The position numbers were made by a program, and so were the translations under genes. Positions 33,937-42,234 of a stretch of DNA of 64,000 nt are shown piece after piece. Within the stretch, counting starts at the first letter, position 1; the number at the start of each line of letters is the position of its first letter. The DNA is from DASPUH01 sp964518505 (GTDB lineage Bacteria > Chloroflexota > Limnocylindria > Limnocylindrales > CSP1-4), in the NCBI GenBank assembly GCA_964518505.1, contig CAZFGT010000002.1, forward strand, positions 75,459 to 139,458, written 5' to 3'. The notes under the pieces are model-generated. The model was given only the letters and a program-made list of their open reading frames with translations, did no database searches and was not told the origin of the DNA.

Positions 33937-34917
33937 ATGACGACGATGCTCGCGGAAGCGGCGGCGTCGGTGGCGCCGCCGCGCCACTTCCTGACCCTGG
34001 CCGACCTGGGACCGGCCGGGTTGCGCTCGCTGCTGGACCTCACGGCCCGCCTCAAGCGAGAGCCGGCCGCCTTCCGCGGCTGCCTCGGCGGCGGCCGCAT
34101 CGGCATGATCTTCGACAAGCCGTCGACCCGGACCAGGGTCAGCTTCGAATCGGCCGCCTGGATGCTCGGGATGCTGCCCATCGTGCTGCGCCCCGACGAG
34201 CTGCAGCTGGGCCGTGGCGAGACCATCGGCGACACGGCCCGCGCCCTGTCGCTCTACCTGGACGGCCTGACCGTCCGCACGTTCGCCCAGACCACGGTGG
34301 AGGAGCTGGCCACGGCCGCCTCGATCCCCATCCTGAACGCCCTGACCAACGAGCACCACCCCTGCCAGGCGCTGGCCGACGTGATGACCATGGAAGAGGA
34401 GTTCGGCGCGCTGGCCGGCCTCCAGCTGGCGTTCGTGGGGGACGGCGACAACGTCTGCCATTCCCTCATCGAGGCCGCCGGCCTGGGCGGCTTCGCCCTG
34501 CGCATCGCCACGCCCACGGGTTACGAGCCGTCGGAGACCGTCGTCGCCGCAGCGCGTGATCAGGCCCGCACGACCGGCGGGACGATCAGCCTGACCCACG
34601 ATCCGGCCGAGGCCGTGACCGGCGCCGACGCCGTCTACGCCGATGTGTGGACGTCCATGGGCCACGAGACCGAGCGGGCCGCGCGGCTGGCCGCGTTCGC
34701 CGGCTACCGGGTGGACGGCGCGATGATGGCGCTCGCCTCCCCGTCCGCCATCTTCCTGCACTGCCTGCCCGCCCATCGCGGTGAAGAGGTGACCGACGAG
34801 GTCATCGACGGACCGGCTTCGCGCGTCTGGCCCCAGGCCGCCAACCGCCTCCACACCGAGACAGCGCTGCTCTACACGGTGCTCACCGGCGACGCCGACG
34901 GTGAGCGTCGCCCATGA
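33937..34917 (+). CDS. argF: Ornithine carbamoyltransferase
   Basis: Protein of 326 residues. Carbamoyl phosphate site KPSTRTRVSFE, then HHPCQALAD, ornithine-loop DVWTSMGHE and HCLPAHRGEEV, all family hallmarks. It either makes citrulline from ornithine and carbamoyl phosphate or, in catabolic operons, performs the phosphorolysis of citrulline. Carbamate kinase directly follows with a 4-nt overlap, while arginine deiminase is absent here, so the catabolic direction (arcB-like) is favoured. Could also be a putrescine-type carbamoyltransferase; the SMG loop favours ornithine. Confidence 0.92.
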   Translation: MTTMLAEAAASVAPPRHFLTLADLGPAGLRSLLDLTARLKREPAAFRGCLGGGRIGMIFDKPSTRTRVSFESAAWMLGMLPIVLRPDELQLGRGETIGDTARALSLYLDGLTVRTFAQTTVEELATAASIPILNALTNEHHPCQALADVMTMEEEFGALAGLQLAFVGDGDNVCHSLIEAAGLGGFALRIATPTGYEPSETVVAAARDQARTTGGTISLTHDPAEAVTGADAVYADVWTSMGHETERAARLAAFAGYRVDGAMMALASPSAIFLHCLPAHRGEEVTDEVIDGPASRVWPQAANRLHTETALLYTVLTGDADGERRP

Positions 34918-35900
34918 CCCGCGTCGTCGTCGCGCTGGGCGGCAACGCCCTCATCCGTCGCGGTGAGGCCGGCTCGATCGAGGTCCAACACCACAACCTG
35001 CTGGGGGCGGCGCGCGCCCTGGTGGACCTGGAGGGGATGGGCCACGAACTCGTGCTGACCCACGGCAACGGTCCGCAGGTCGGCTTCCTGGCCATCGAGG
35101 CCGACGCAGCCGCTGCGACGGTGCCGCCGCCGCCGCTCGACGTGCTGGTGGCGGAGTCGATGGGCCAGATCGGCTACCTGCTCGCCCAGGCCCTCACGGC
35201 CCGTCTCGTCACGGAGGGTCGCGACCGGCCGGTCACCGTCGTCCTGACGCGCACCGTCGTGGACGCCGCCGATGGGGCCTTCGCGGCACCGTCCAAACCG
35301 GTCGGGCCGGTCTATGACGAGCCCACCGCCCGGGACCTGGCGCACACGCGCGGCTGGACGGTCGCCCGCGACGGCACCGGCTGGCGGCGGGTCGTGCCGT
35401 CGCCCGCACCGCGCGAGATCGTGGAAGCGTCCAGCCTCCGCGCCCTCGTCGACAGCGGCGCCATCGTGATCGCCTCGGGCGGCGGTGGCATCCCCGTGGC
35501 GCGGAGCACGGACGGCACCCTCACCGGCCTGGAGGCCGTGGTCGACAAGGACCTCGCCGCCGTGCTGCTTGCCGAGGCCGTCGGAGCCCAGGCGCTGCTC
35601 CTCCTGACCGATGTCCCCGCCGTGCGCCTGGGCCGCGGGACGAGCGGCGAGTCGGGCGTCGCTGTCCTGACGCTCGCCCAGGCGGCCGCCGGCGTCGCCG
35701 ACGGCACGTTCCCCGGCGGATCGATGGGCCCCAAGGTCACGGCGGCCGCGGCCTTCGTCCGCCGCACCGGCGGCTTCGCCGCCATCGGCGCCCTCGACGA
35801 TGCCGTCGCCGTGCTCGCGGGCCGGGCCGGGACCCGCCTCGTGGCCGATGACACAGCCGCCGTCAGCCCTGCTATACCGGTCGGCGTGACGACCCGATGA
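34914..35900 (+). CDS. arcC: Carbamate kinase
   Basis: Protein of 328 residues. N-terminal VVVALGGNALIRRGE, then THGNGPQVGFLAIEA, PSPAPREIVE, VIASGGGGIPVAR, and AVVDKDLAAVLLAEAVGA are all amino-acid-kinase/carbamate kinase motifs. Makes ATP from carbamoyl phosphate and ADP, giving CO2 and ammonia: a second substrate-level ATP source in the window next to acetate kinase. Overlaps both neighbours by 4 nt. Confidence 0.94.
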   Translation: MTRVVVALGGNALIRRGEAGSIEVQHHNLLGAARALVDLEGMGHELVLTHGNGPQVGFLAIEADAAAATVPPPPLDVLVAESMGQIGYLLAQALTARLVTEGRDRPVTVVLTRTVVDAADGAFAAPSKPVGPVYDEPTARDLAHTRGWTVARDGTGWRRVVPSPAPREIVEASSLRALVDSGAIVIASGGGGIPVARSTDGTLTGLEAVVDKDLAAVLLAEAVGAQALLLLTDVPAVRLGRGTSGESGVAVLTLAQAAAGVADGTFPGGSMGPKVTAAAAFVRRTGGFAAIGALDDAVAVLAGRAGTRLVADDTAAVSPAIPVGVTTR

Positions 35901-36910
35901 ACGGCCCCCTGGCGGGCCACCGCGTCGAACTGGCCGCTCCCGGCGCGCTCACCCGGGCCCGCCTGCACCTGACGAGGGCCGAACAGGCCGGGCCGGGCGC
36001 CGGCGAGCTGCTCATCAAGGTCGCTGCCTGCGCCGTCTGCCGGACCGATCTCCAGCTCGTCATGGGCGACCTGCCGGCGCACCGCCTGCCGATCGTGCCC
36101 GGCCACCAGGCCGTGGGCCACGTCGTGGCCCTTGGCGCGGGCGTCACCGGGTGGACCATCGGGGAGCGGGTCGGCGTGGCCTGGGTGGCGGATGTCGACG
36201 GCACCTGCCAGGCCTGCCGCACGGGGCACGAGAACCTGTGCCCGGCCGCCCGCTTCACCGGGTGGGACCGCGATGGCGGCTTCGCCGAGTACCTCACGGC
36301 AGCCGCTGACCACGTCTACCAGCTGCCATCGTCGTTCGGCGACGTGGAGGCCGCGCCACTCCTGTGCGGCGGCATCATCGGCTACCGGGCCCTCAAGGTC
36401 TGCGGCATCGAGCCGGGCGGGCGCCTGGGCCTGTTCGGCTTCGGTGCCTCGGCCCGCCTGGCGCTCCAGGTGGCCCGTCACTGGGGCTGCGACGTCTCGG
36501 TCTTCACCCGCTCCCCGGCCGAACGGTCGCGTGCCGAGGCCCTGGGGGCCGGATGGGTGGGTGGCTATACCCAGAAGCCGCCGGTGCCCCTGGACGCGGC
36601 GGTCACCTTCGCCCCGGTCGGCAGCGTCGTCGTGGCGGCACTCGGCACGCTGGCCCGCGGGGCCACCCTGGCCATCAATGCCATCCACCTCGACGCCATG
36701 CCGGCCTTCGACTACGACCTGCTGTGGTGGGAACGCGGCATCCGCAGCGTGGCCAACTTCACGCGCCACGACGGTCGCGAGTTCCTGGACCTCGCCCAGC
36801 GGATCCCCCTCCAGACCGACCCGCAACCCTTTCCCCTGGCCGACGCCGTGGCGGCCCTCAAGCGCTTGCGCGCCGGCACCCTCGACGGGACGGCCGTCCT
36901 GATCCCGTGA
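35897..36910 (+). CDS. Zinc-binding alcohol dehydrogenase (MDR family)
   Basis: Protein of 337 residues. Catalytic zinc site with Cys in AACAVCRTDLQ and GHQAVGHV. The structural-zinc loop is DGTCQACRTGHENLC: three Cys are present but the first is replaced by Asp, as in some AdhP-like relatives. NAD site LGLFGFGASARLALQVA lacks the strict GxGxxG. Acts on an unknown alcohol or aldehyde, likely NADH-recycling. Translationally coupled to carbamate kinase and GNAT genes by 4-nt overlaps. Confidence 0.88.
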   Translation: MNGPLAGHRVELAAPGALTRARLHLTRAEQAGPGAGELLIKVAACAVCRTDLQLVMGDLPAHRLPIVPGHQAVGHVVALGAGVTGWTIGERVGVAWVADVDGTCQACRTGHENLCPAARFTGWDRDGGFAEYLTAAADHVYQLPSSFGDVEAAPLLCGGIIGYRALKVCGIEPGGRLGLFGFGASARLALQVARHWGCDVSVFTRSPAERSRAEALGAGWVGGYTQKPPVPLDAAVTFAPVGSVVVAALGTLARGATLAINAIHLDAMPAFDYDLLWWERGIRSVANFTRHDGREFLDLAQRIPLQTDPQPFPLADAVAALKRLRAGTLDGTAVLIP

Positions 36911-37422
36911 AGGCCGCCGCCACCCCCCTGCCGTCCCTTGCGGACGTCACCGTGCGGCCGGTCCGCGGCGGCGACGCGGCGGATCTGCAGCGCTTCTACG
37001 CCGGCCTGTCGGCGGAGGCCCGTCACCACCGCTTCATGGCCACCCGCGCCGGTATCTCACCGACGGAGGCGACGTCCTACACCGTGGTCGACCATGAGCA
37101 TCGCGAGGGCTTCGTGGCGGTCGTGCCGGACGAGGGCGGGACAGACCACATCGTGGGCCACCTGTGCCTGGAGCCATGCGGCGACCGCCGCGTGGAGTTC
37201 GCCATCGTGGTGGCCGACGCGGCGCAGCGTCAGCACGTGGGCGCCGCGCTGCTGCTGGCGGGGCTGGCGTGGGCCCGGGAGCACGGCGTGGTCGACCTGC
37301 AGGCGGTCACCGAGCTCGACAACGTGGCCATGCTCCGGCTGGCCGTGGCCAGTGACCCGTGGACCACCATCGGCCCGGCGGCAGCCGGCACGGTGCCCCT
37401 GACCCTGCCCACCCGCCCCTGA
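36907..37422 (+). CDS. GNAT-family N-acetyltransferase
   Basis: Protein of 171 residues starting at GTG 36907, overlapping the alcohol dehydrogenase stop. Begins VTVRPVRGGDAADLQRFYAGLS, a typical GNAT beta-1/alpha-1; the acetyl-CoA segment is VEFAIVVADAAQRQHVGAALL, where the usual R/QxxGxG is QHVGAA. Similar domains are found in protein-lysine acetyltransferases that modify acetyl-CoA-related enzymes, but the target is unknown. Last gene of the operon, followed by a terminator-like hairpin. Confidence 0.8.
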   Translation: MKAAATPLPSLADVTVRPVRGGDAADLQRFYAGLSAEARHHRFMATRAGISPTEATSYTVVDHEHREGFVAVVPDEGGTDHIVGHLCLEPCGDRRVEFAIVVADAAQRQHVGAALLLAGLAWAREHGVVDLQAVTELDNVAMLRLAVASDPWTTIGPAAAGTVPLTLPTRP

Positions 37423-37423
37423 G

Positions 37424-37443
37424 CCGCCGGCCCTGGCCGGCGG
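37424..37443. terminator. Bidirectional GC hairpin
   Basis: CCGCCGGCC at 37424-37432 and GGCCGGCGG at 37435-37443 are perfect inverted repeats two bases apart (7-bp stem plus small loop), lying between convergent stops of the GNAT and AMIN-like lipoprotein genes. No T-run. Confidence 0.55.
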
Positions 37444-37450
37444 CCGGGGA

Positions 37451-38074
37451 TCAGGGTCGGCCGAAGTCGACGACCCAGCGGCTCGGCCCGGTCAGGCCGA
37501 AGACCCGTGGGCAGGCACCCGTGGTGAGGCCCACGATCCAGCTCTGCTCGCCCTCGGACTCGCCCTGTCGCTCCACGTCGACGATGAACGGGCCGCCGGG
37601 CTTGAAGCTCGTGGCGCCCTTGTAGCCGACCACGATGCCGTCCAGGCGGATGCGCGCGAACTGGGCGCCCTGCACGGTCAGGGGCTTGCCACTCGGATCG
37701 AGGGTGAAGGGCGGGACCACCGGGTTGACGGTGAACTGCGGGCGTGGCGTGCCGGCGTAGGCGAAGACGAGGCGGTCGTAGCCCGACTGGAGCCCGACGC
37801 GCACGGCGGTCGTCGTCGCCTGCCCCGTGCCGACGGCCGGCAGGACGATGGTGGCGTCGCAGATGAAGGGGCCCAGCGCGTCCGTGGCCTGGGCCGAGGC
37901 CGTGGGGGTGGTCGTCGGCGCGATCGTGGCCGTCGGCACCGGGGTCGCGGTCGCGGTCGCGGTGGGCCCGGTGGTGGGAGTCGCGGCAGGCGTTGGTGTC
38001 GGTGTCGGACTGGCCGTGCAGGCGACCAGGAGCAACGCGACGATGGCGGCGACGAGGGACATGTGGCGCGACAC
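37451..38074 (-). CDS. AMIN-like-domain lipoprotein
   Basis: Protein of 207 residues. GTG 38074 is chosen because GGGAGGACCCGCC precedes it at proper spacing; ATG 38062 has no such site. Lipobox VAIVALLLVAC-type (LLLVAC at about residues 17-22), then a long Thr/Pro/Ala spacer and a beta-rich domain (VRVGLQSGYDRLVFAYAG, FARIRLDGIVVGYKG, SRWVVDFGRP) of the AMIN-like type found in secreted actinobacterial and chloroflexal proteins. Exported, membrane-anchored; ligand unknown, maybe cell wall. Confidence 0.75.
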   Translation of the reverse strand: MSRHMSLVAAIVALLLVACTASPTPTPTPAATPTTGPTATATATPVPTATIAPTTTPTASAQATDALGPFICDATIVLPAVGTGQATTTAVRVGLQSGYDRLVFAYAGTPRPQFTVNPVVPPFTLDPSGKPLTVQGAQFARIRLDGIVVGYKGATSFKPGGPFIVDVERQGESEGEQSWIVGLTTGACPRVFGLTGPSRWVVDFGRP

Positions 38075-38130
38075 GGCGGGTCCTCCCAGCGACGTCTCCC
38101 GATCATGACGCCCACGGACATGGGCGACTA

Positions 38131-38144
38131 GTGTCGAAGGGCCC
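38131..38144. promoter_or_regulatory. Possible single DosR-like box
   Basis: GTGTC-GAAG-GGCCC, one mismatch to GKGMC-N4-GKCMC, in the divergent region of the lipoprotein and sigma factor genes. No phased partner seen, so low confidence. Confidence 0.25.
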
Positions 38145-38161
38145 GTCAGACAAGCCGGGCT

Positions 38162-38188
38162 GAAACCTTTCCCCGCCGCGGCCGCTCT
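38162..38188 (+). promoter_or_regulatory. Candidate ECF promoter for the sigma factor gene
   Basis: GGGCTGAAACCT with GAAAC at 38162-38166 as -35, and CCGCTCT at 38182-38188 as -10, 15 nt between. The -35 context matches the element at 39531-39560 (GGCTGAAACCT...CGTCT). ECF sigma factors commonly use a GAAC-type -35 and activate their own gene. Confidence 0.5.
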
Positions 38189-38288
38189 TGTGAAGCGATG
38201 GATCCCCGACGGATCGCGGCAAAAGGTCCCGCCGACACGGGTCCGATGGGTCATGCCGTCGGGTCCCCCGGTGCGGCAGCCTGTCCGC

Positions 38289-38831
38289 GTGACCGATGAC
38301 GAGCTGGTCCTCGCCATCACCTCGGGCGATCGGGAAGCGTTCGCGACCCTGGTCGAGCGTGAGGCGTTGATGGTCTACCGCGTCTGCTATCGCGTGCTCG
38401 GCTCCGTGAGCGATGCCGAGGATGCCGCGCAGGAGACGTTCGTCCTGGCGTACCGGGCGTTGGCCACCTTCCGGAGCCAGGGATCCCTGGCCGGCTGGTT
38501 GCGGCGCATCGCCACGCGCCAGGCCCTCCGGCAGGCCGGTCGACGGCGGCCGACGGTGCACCTGGATCCGACCAGTCCCGGCGCGCCCTTCACCGCCGCG
38601 GCCGACCCGGCGAGGCTGCTGATGTCGGCCCAGGAGGCCGAGGATGTGCGGCGGGCGGTCGGCGGACTGCCCGAGCCGTACCGCGAGACGGTCGTCCTGC
38701 GCTACTTCGGAGAGCTCACGCTCGAGGAGATCGCGCACGCGACCGGGCGTCCGCTGGGAACCGTCAAGACGCACCTGCGGCGCGGCCTCGCGCGACTCCG
38801 TGACTCGCTTCCGGCGAGCGTGGCCACATGA
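38289..38831 (+). CDS. ECF-type RNA polymerase sigma factor
   Basis: Protein of 180 residues if started at GTG 38289 (VTDDELVLAITSGDREAF, the usual sigma-2 opening); ATG 38253 would add 12 residues. Region 2: DAEDAAQETFVLAYRALATFR with GSLAGWLRRIATRQAL; region 4: LPEPYRETVVLRYFGELTLEEIAHATGRPLGTVKTHLRRGLARLR. It directs RNA polymerase to specific promoters on release from its anti-sigma partner, probably the product of the next gene (4-nt overlap). Confidence 0.92.
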   Translation: MTDDELVLAITSGDREAFATLVEREALMVYRVCYRVLGSVSDAEDAAQETFVLAYRALATFRSQGSLAGWLRRIATRQALRQAGRRRPTVHLDPTSPGAPFTAAADPARLLMSAQEAEDVRRAVGGLPEPYRETVVLRYFGELTLEEIAHATGRPLGTVKTHLRRGLARLRDSLPASVAT

Positions 38832-39481
38832 CCCGCCTCGACCGACCGGACGACCTGGGTCCCGGCAGCGACGAGCTGACCGGCGTGGCGCGAGACCTGG
38901 AGGCGTACGCCCGGGGCACCGCCCACGCCGTGCCACCGGAACTGCTGCCGCGGGTCCTCATCGCGGTCGCGCGCGAAGCGCCGCCCACGCCGCCGGTGAC
39001 CTTCGCGCGGGCCATCGCGGCGCTGGCGCCGCGGGACGCGGCCCGGGCCTTCGGGGCGATGCTGGCCCTGGTCGGCGGGCAGCGCCGCGGGGGCGTCGGT
39101 CTGCGCCTGCGGGCGGCCGCACTGGTGGTGGCGACCGTCCTCGTGCTGGGTTCGGCGGCCGCCGGGGCCACCGTCGGCGGGGCCCAGCTGGTGCACGGCT
39201 GGCTGGTCACGCAGCAGGGACCCTCCCCCACCGACCTCGTGTCCCCGACGCCGATGCCCAGCCCGCATCCGGTGACGCCGACGCCTGCCGACCGCTCACC
39301 TCACCCCTCCGCCCGCCCCACCCCGAGCGGGGGGCCGGATGAGTCGGCTGAACCGAGCGAGCCGGCGGAGAGCGCGCAGCCCTCCGAAAAGGACGGCGAC
39401 CCGTCGGGCGACCCGAGCGACGACGGACCCGGAAGTTCGGGAGGTGGCGCCCAGTCGCCCGGACCGTCATCGGACGACTGA
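38828..39481 (+). CDS. Putative membrane anti-sigma factor
   Basis: Protein of 217 residues: soluble N-terminal part (1-75) with a helical ARDLEAYARGTAHAVPPELL, one membrane helix near 95-118, and an extracytoplasmic tail rich in Pro, Ser, Asp and Gly. No zinc HxxxCxxC motif, so it is not a ZAS-type anti-sigma. Coupling to the sigma gene and the topology suggest it holds the sigma factor and senses envelope conditions; function inferred from context. Confidence 0.6.
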   Translation: MTRLDRPDDLGPGSDELTGVARDLEAYARGTAHAVPPELLPRVLIAVAREAPPTPPVTFARAIAALAPRDAARAFGAMLALVGGQRRGGVGLRLRAAALVVATVLVLGSAAAGATVGGAQLVHGWLVTQQGPSPTDLVSPTPMPSPHPVTPTPADRSPHPSARPTPSGGPDESAEPSEPAESAQPSEKDGDPSGDPSDDGPGSSGGGAQSPGPSSDD

Positions 39482-39535
39482 CCGGGATGGCCCGACGGAG
39501 CGGGGCGCGATAGGACCATCGGCTCGTGCCCGGCT

Positions 39536-39560
39536 GAAACCTCCGCGCCCCGAGGCGTCT
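39536..39560 (+). promoter_or_regulatory. Candidate ECF promoter for the ApbE redox cluster
   Basis: CGGCTGAAACCT (GAAAC 39536-39540) and CGTCT (39556-39560) separated by 15 nt, 198 nt before the ATG at 39758. Same -35 block as the candidate promoter of the sigma gene itself, so this cluster is the probable target of the sigma factor encoded just upstream. Confidence 0.5.
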
Positions 39561-39757
39561 CTCCACCAACACCGGCCCTCGACTCACGGGGCCCAAGGCA
39601 AGGAGCGTGGCCTATGGATCTTCGTCGCCTGAACGCACCCGGCGACTGACCGTTCCTTTGAGTCATCACATCCTGGCCCATGGTCCAGCACAGGGCGGCC
39701 GCCTACGTTGCGCCTGAACCCGGACCACCTGACCGACATTCGAGGGACGCACCTGCC

Positions 39758-40084
39758 ATGAACTCATCCGTCCATCGCCTCGGCCTGGTGGTGGCCGCGC
39801 TCGCGGTCATCGCCACGGTCGGGGGGTTTTCGCTGGCCCAGAGCTACCTCAGCAGCCGCGCCGCGGCTGCCACAGCGGCTCCGGTGACGGCCACTGCCGC
39901 CCCGACGGCCGCACTCGGGACGCTCCCGCCGGACATCGTGTACGTCCGCCCGGCGCCCCCGCCCAAGGTCATCCACGTGACCCAGACGGCGCCGCCGGCC
40001 AAGCCCAAGGTCATCCACGTGACCGTGCCCACCCCGAGCGGGGGCGACGATGGCGGCGGGGATGACGGCGGGGGGGACCACTGA
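39758..40084 (+). CDS. Small exported/membrane-anchored protein
   Basis: Protein of 108 residues: N-terminal helix (LGLVVAALAVIATVGGFSLAQ) as uncleaved anchor or signal, then a low-complexity Ala/Thr/Pro region with two repeats of PKVIHVT and a Gly/Asp tail. No Cys, no heme or FMN motif. First gene of the redox cluster and within 1 nt of the next; shares the theme of Val-rich beta strands (VYVRPAPPP) with it. Function unknown. Confidence 0.6.
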   Translation: MNSSVHRLGLVVAALAVIATVGGFSLAQSYLSSRAAAATAAPVTATAAPTAALGTLPPDIVYVRPAPPPKVIHVTQTAPPAKPKVIHVTVPTPSGGDDGGGDDGGGDH

Positions 40085-40461
40085 TGCAGGCCCGACCGAC
40101 CCCTCACCAGGCCGAGCCCGGGCGCCCGTCCAAGGCCAGGCCTGATCCCACGCCGATGCGGATGGCCGTCGGCATCGGCGGTCTGGCGACCCTCTCGGGC
40201 CTCGTCACGGCCATCTTCGTGGTCCCCGCCGCGGCGCCCGTGACCGACGCCGCCACGCTGGCACCGGCCTCGCCGGTAACGGTGACGCAGCAACGCCCCG
40301 TGGTGTACGTGCAGCTCAAGCCGGGCCAGACGGCACCGCCGGGCGCCACGGTCATCGATGCCAAGGCGCCCAAACCCATCACGATCGTGACGCGAGTCGC
40401 GGCGCCGGCCCAGAAGACGGTGATCGTGCACACGACCCAGTCCGGCACGGTGGTGCCGTGA
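40084..40461 (+). CDS. Small membrane-anchored protein, redox cluster
   Basis: Protein of 125 residues: basic N-terminus (about 1-27), one membrane helix (MAVGIGGLATLSGLVTAIFVV), then an external segment PVVYVQLKPGQTAPPGATVIDAKAP and VIVHTTQ. Resembles its upstream neighbour in composition. It contains no clear FMN-acceptor motif for the ApbE transferase encoded next. Overlaps both neighbours (TGATG). Unknown role; possibly an assembly or cell-surface component of the electron pathway. Confidence 0.6.
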   Translation: MQARPTPHQAEPGRPSKARPDPTPMRMAVGIGGLATLSGLVTAIFVVPAAAPVTDAATLAPASPVTVTQQRPVVYVQLKPGQTAPPGATVIDAKAPKPITIVTRVAAPAQKTVIVHTTQSGTVVP

Positions 40462-41453
40462 TGACCGTGGCCGGCCAGGCGACCGCGGCCGGGACACGGC
40501 ACCGGCCCGCCACGACCCTGATCGAGCCGCTGACGTACTCGGCGCGTGCCATGGGGGGCCGCCTCGTCGTCCATCTCGCCGCCGTGAGGTCGGAGGAGGC
40601 GCGTGCACGGCACGACGCGTCGACCGTGCAGGTCCGGGTGGGTCGCTGGGCCGACCGCCTGAGCCGACACCTCACCGCCTCCGAGTTGTCGGCTCTCAAT
40701 GCCGCTGCTGGCGCGACCGTGCCGGTGGGGCCCACGCTGGCGGGCGCGATGCGGGCCGGTCAGGCCGCGGCCCGCACGACCGATGGCCTCGTGGACATCA
40801 CGCTCCTGGACGCGCGACTGGCCGCAGAGGCGCCGGAGCCGGGGGTCGCGACCCGGGCGCTCGATCGCGCCTGGCGACTGGTCCCCGGGCCCCACGGGAC
40901 GGCCGTCGTCCACCGCGCGCCGGGCGTCCGCTTCGACCTGGACGGGGTCGCCAAAGGCTGGCTCGCCGATCGCGCCCTCGGGCTCCTTCGTTGGTGGTCG
41001 GGTGCCATCGTCGACGCGGACGGCGACCTCGCCGTGCGCTGTCCGCCCGGCCGCCACTGGGCCGTGGCGGTCGACGATCCCCGCGACCCCGGGGCCATGC
41101 TCGCGGTCCTCCACCTCGCCGCCGAGGGCGGCACCTGGCCCTCGACGCACGGCGTCGCCACCTCGGGCACCTCGGTCCATCGCTGGGAGTGGGCCGGCGA
41201 GGCGCGCCACCACCTCATCGATCCGCGCACCGGCTTGCCCGCCGTGACCGACGTGGTCCAGGCGACGGTCGTGGCCGCCTCGGCGTCCGAGGCGGAGGGC
41301 CTGGCCAAGGCCGCGGTGATCGCCGGCTCCGAAGACGGCCTGGCGCTTCTCGAACGCGCCGGGGTGCGGGGCGCCGTCCTGCTCACGGATCGCGGCGAGA
41401 CCATCGCTTCGCCTCGGACCCTGGCGCTGCTCGACGAACCAGGGGGCCGCTGA
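40461..41453 (+). CDS. apbE: ApbE-family FAD:protein FMN transferase
   Basis: Protein of 330 residues from ATG 40461 (GTG 40458 adjacent). Family motifs: ARAMGGRLVVHL at start, VRFDLDGVAKGWLADRALG in the middle, ATSGTSVHRWEW and HHLIDPRTGLPA near the end, with the Asp/Thr metal and FAD sites. It attaches FMN to Thr/Ser of partner proteins. No lipoprotein signal, so it acts in the cytoplasm or membrane face. Its substrate protein is not obvious in the window. Confidence 0.9.
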   Translation: MTVAGQATAAGTRHRPATTLIEPLTYSARAMGGRLVVHLAAVRSEEARARHDASTVQVRVGRWADRLSRHLTASELSALNAAAGATVPVGPTLAGAMRAGQAAARTTDGLVDITLLDARLAAEAPEPGVATRALDRAWRLVPGPHGTAVVHRAPGVRFDLDGVAKGWLADRALGLLRWWSGAIVDADGDLAVRCPPGRHWAVAVDDPRDPGAMLAVLHLAAEGGTWPSTHGVATSGTSVHRWEWAGEARHHLIDPRTGLPAVTDVVQATVVAASASEAEGLAKAAVIAGSEDGLALLERAGVRGAVLLTDRGETIASPRTLALLDEPGGR

Positions 41454-41454
41454 C

Positions 41455-42234
41455 GTGGCGCTGGAGCGTCCCCGGCCTGCCCCGACCGCGCGCCCCGGCC
41501 GGCCGCCGGCGTACCGTGGCCTGCCCCGCCCCGTCCGTCTCATCCTGTGGGTCTTCTTCGGCCTGATCGTGGGCGCGTTCCTGGGGGCTGCGCTGCCGGA
41601 GGCGATCCGCCTCGTTGAGGCCACGGCCGCGCTGGCACCGGGGAAGCTCGCCTGGTACGCCGCACGGGTCACCGGGTTCCTGGCCTACTTCGCGGTCGCC
41701 GGCTCGGTCGTGTACGGCCTGCTTCTGTCGACGAAGCTCCTCGATGCGATCGCCCACCGGCCGGTGAGCTTCGCCCTGCACAAGGACCTGGCGCTGGTCG
41801 GCGTGGGCCTGTCGGGCCTCCACGGGCTCCTGCTGCTGGGCGACCAGACGTACGCCTTCTCGCCCGCCGCGATCGTGGTCCCGTTCGCCTCCCCGTACGC
41901 CTCGACAGCCGTGGGCATCGGCCAGGTCGCCTTCTACCTCGTCGTGCTGGTGACCGGCAGCTTCTACATCCGCCGCCAGATCGGCCAGCGGGCATGGCGG
42001 CTCATCCACTACCTGACGTTCCTGGCGTTCCTGGGCGCCGCCGCCCACGGCATCGCCTCGGGGTCCGACACCGGCGCGACCTGGGCCTCGTGGATCTACC
42101 TGGGCCCGGTGGCCGTGGCCATCTTCTTCTTCGCCTACCGCCTGGTCATCTCGATCGCGGCGCACCGCTCACCCGCCGGCGCCAGCCGGCCCGTCCAGCG
42201 TGCCGTGCCATCCACCTCACTGGAGACGCCCTGA
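41455..42234 (+). CDS. Ferric reductase-like transmembrane protein
   Basis: Protein of 259 residues starting at GTG 41455, one nt after the ApbE stop. Six or so helices; His residues in SFALHKDLALVGVGLSGLHGLLLL and RLIHYLTFLAFLGAAAHGIASG are spaced as the bis-heme ligands of the FRD/NOX/MsrQ family. It would carry electrons across the membrane through two b hemes. With the ferredoxin and FNR-like genes after it, a cytosol-to-exterior electron route is plausible. Confidence 0.88.
   Translation: MALERPRPAPTARPGRPPAYRGLPRPVRLILWVFFGLIVGAFLGAALPEAIRLVEATAALAPGKLAWYAARVTGFLAYFAVAGSVVYGLLLSTKLLDAIAHRPVSFALHKDLALVGVGLSGLHGLLLLGDQTYAFSPAAIVVPFASPYASTAVGIGQVAFYLVVLVTGSFYIRRQIGQRAWRLIHYLTFLAFLGAAAHGIASGSDTGATWASWIYLGPVAVAIFFFAYRLVISIAAHRSPAGASRPVQRAVPSTSLETP

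Noticed and set aside
42063..42080. SDTGAT in the ferric-reductase-like protein as possible FMN attachment site
   Set aside because: The AGTDTG-type segment is common after the last His in this family and lies at a membrane helix edge, so it is not a convincing ApbE target.
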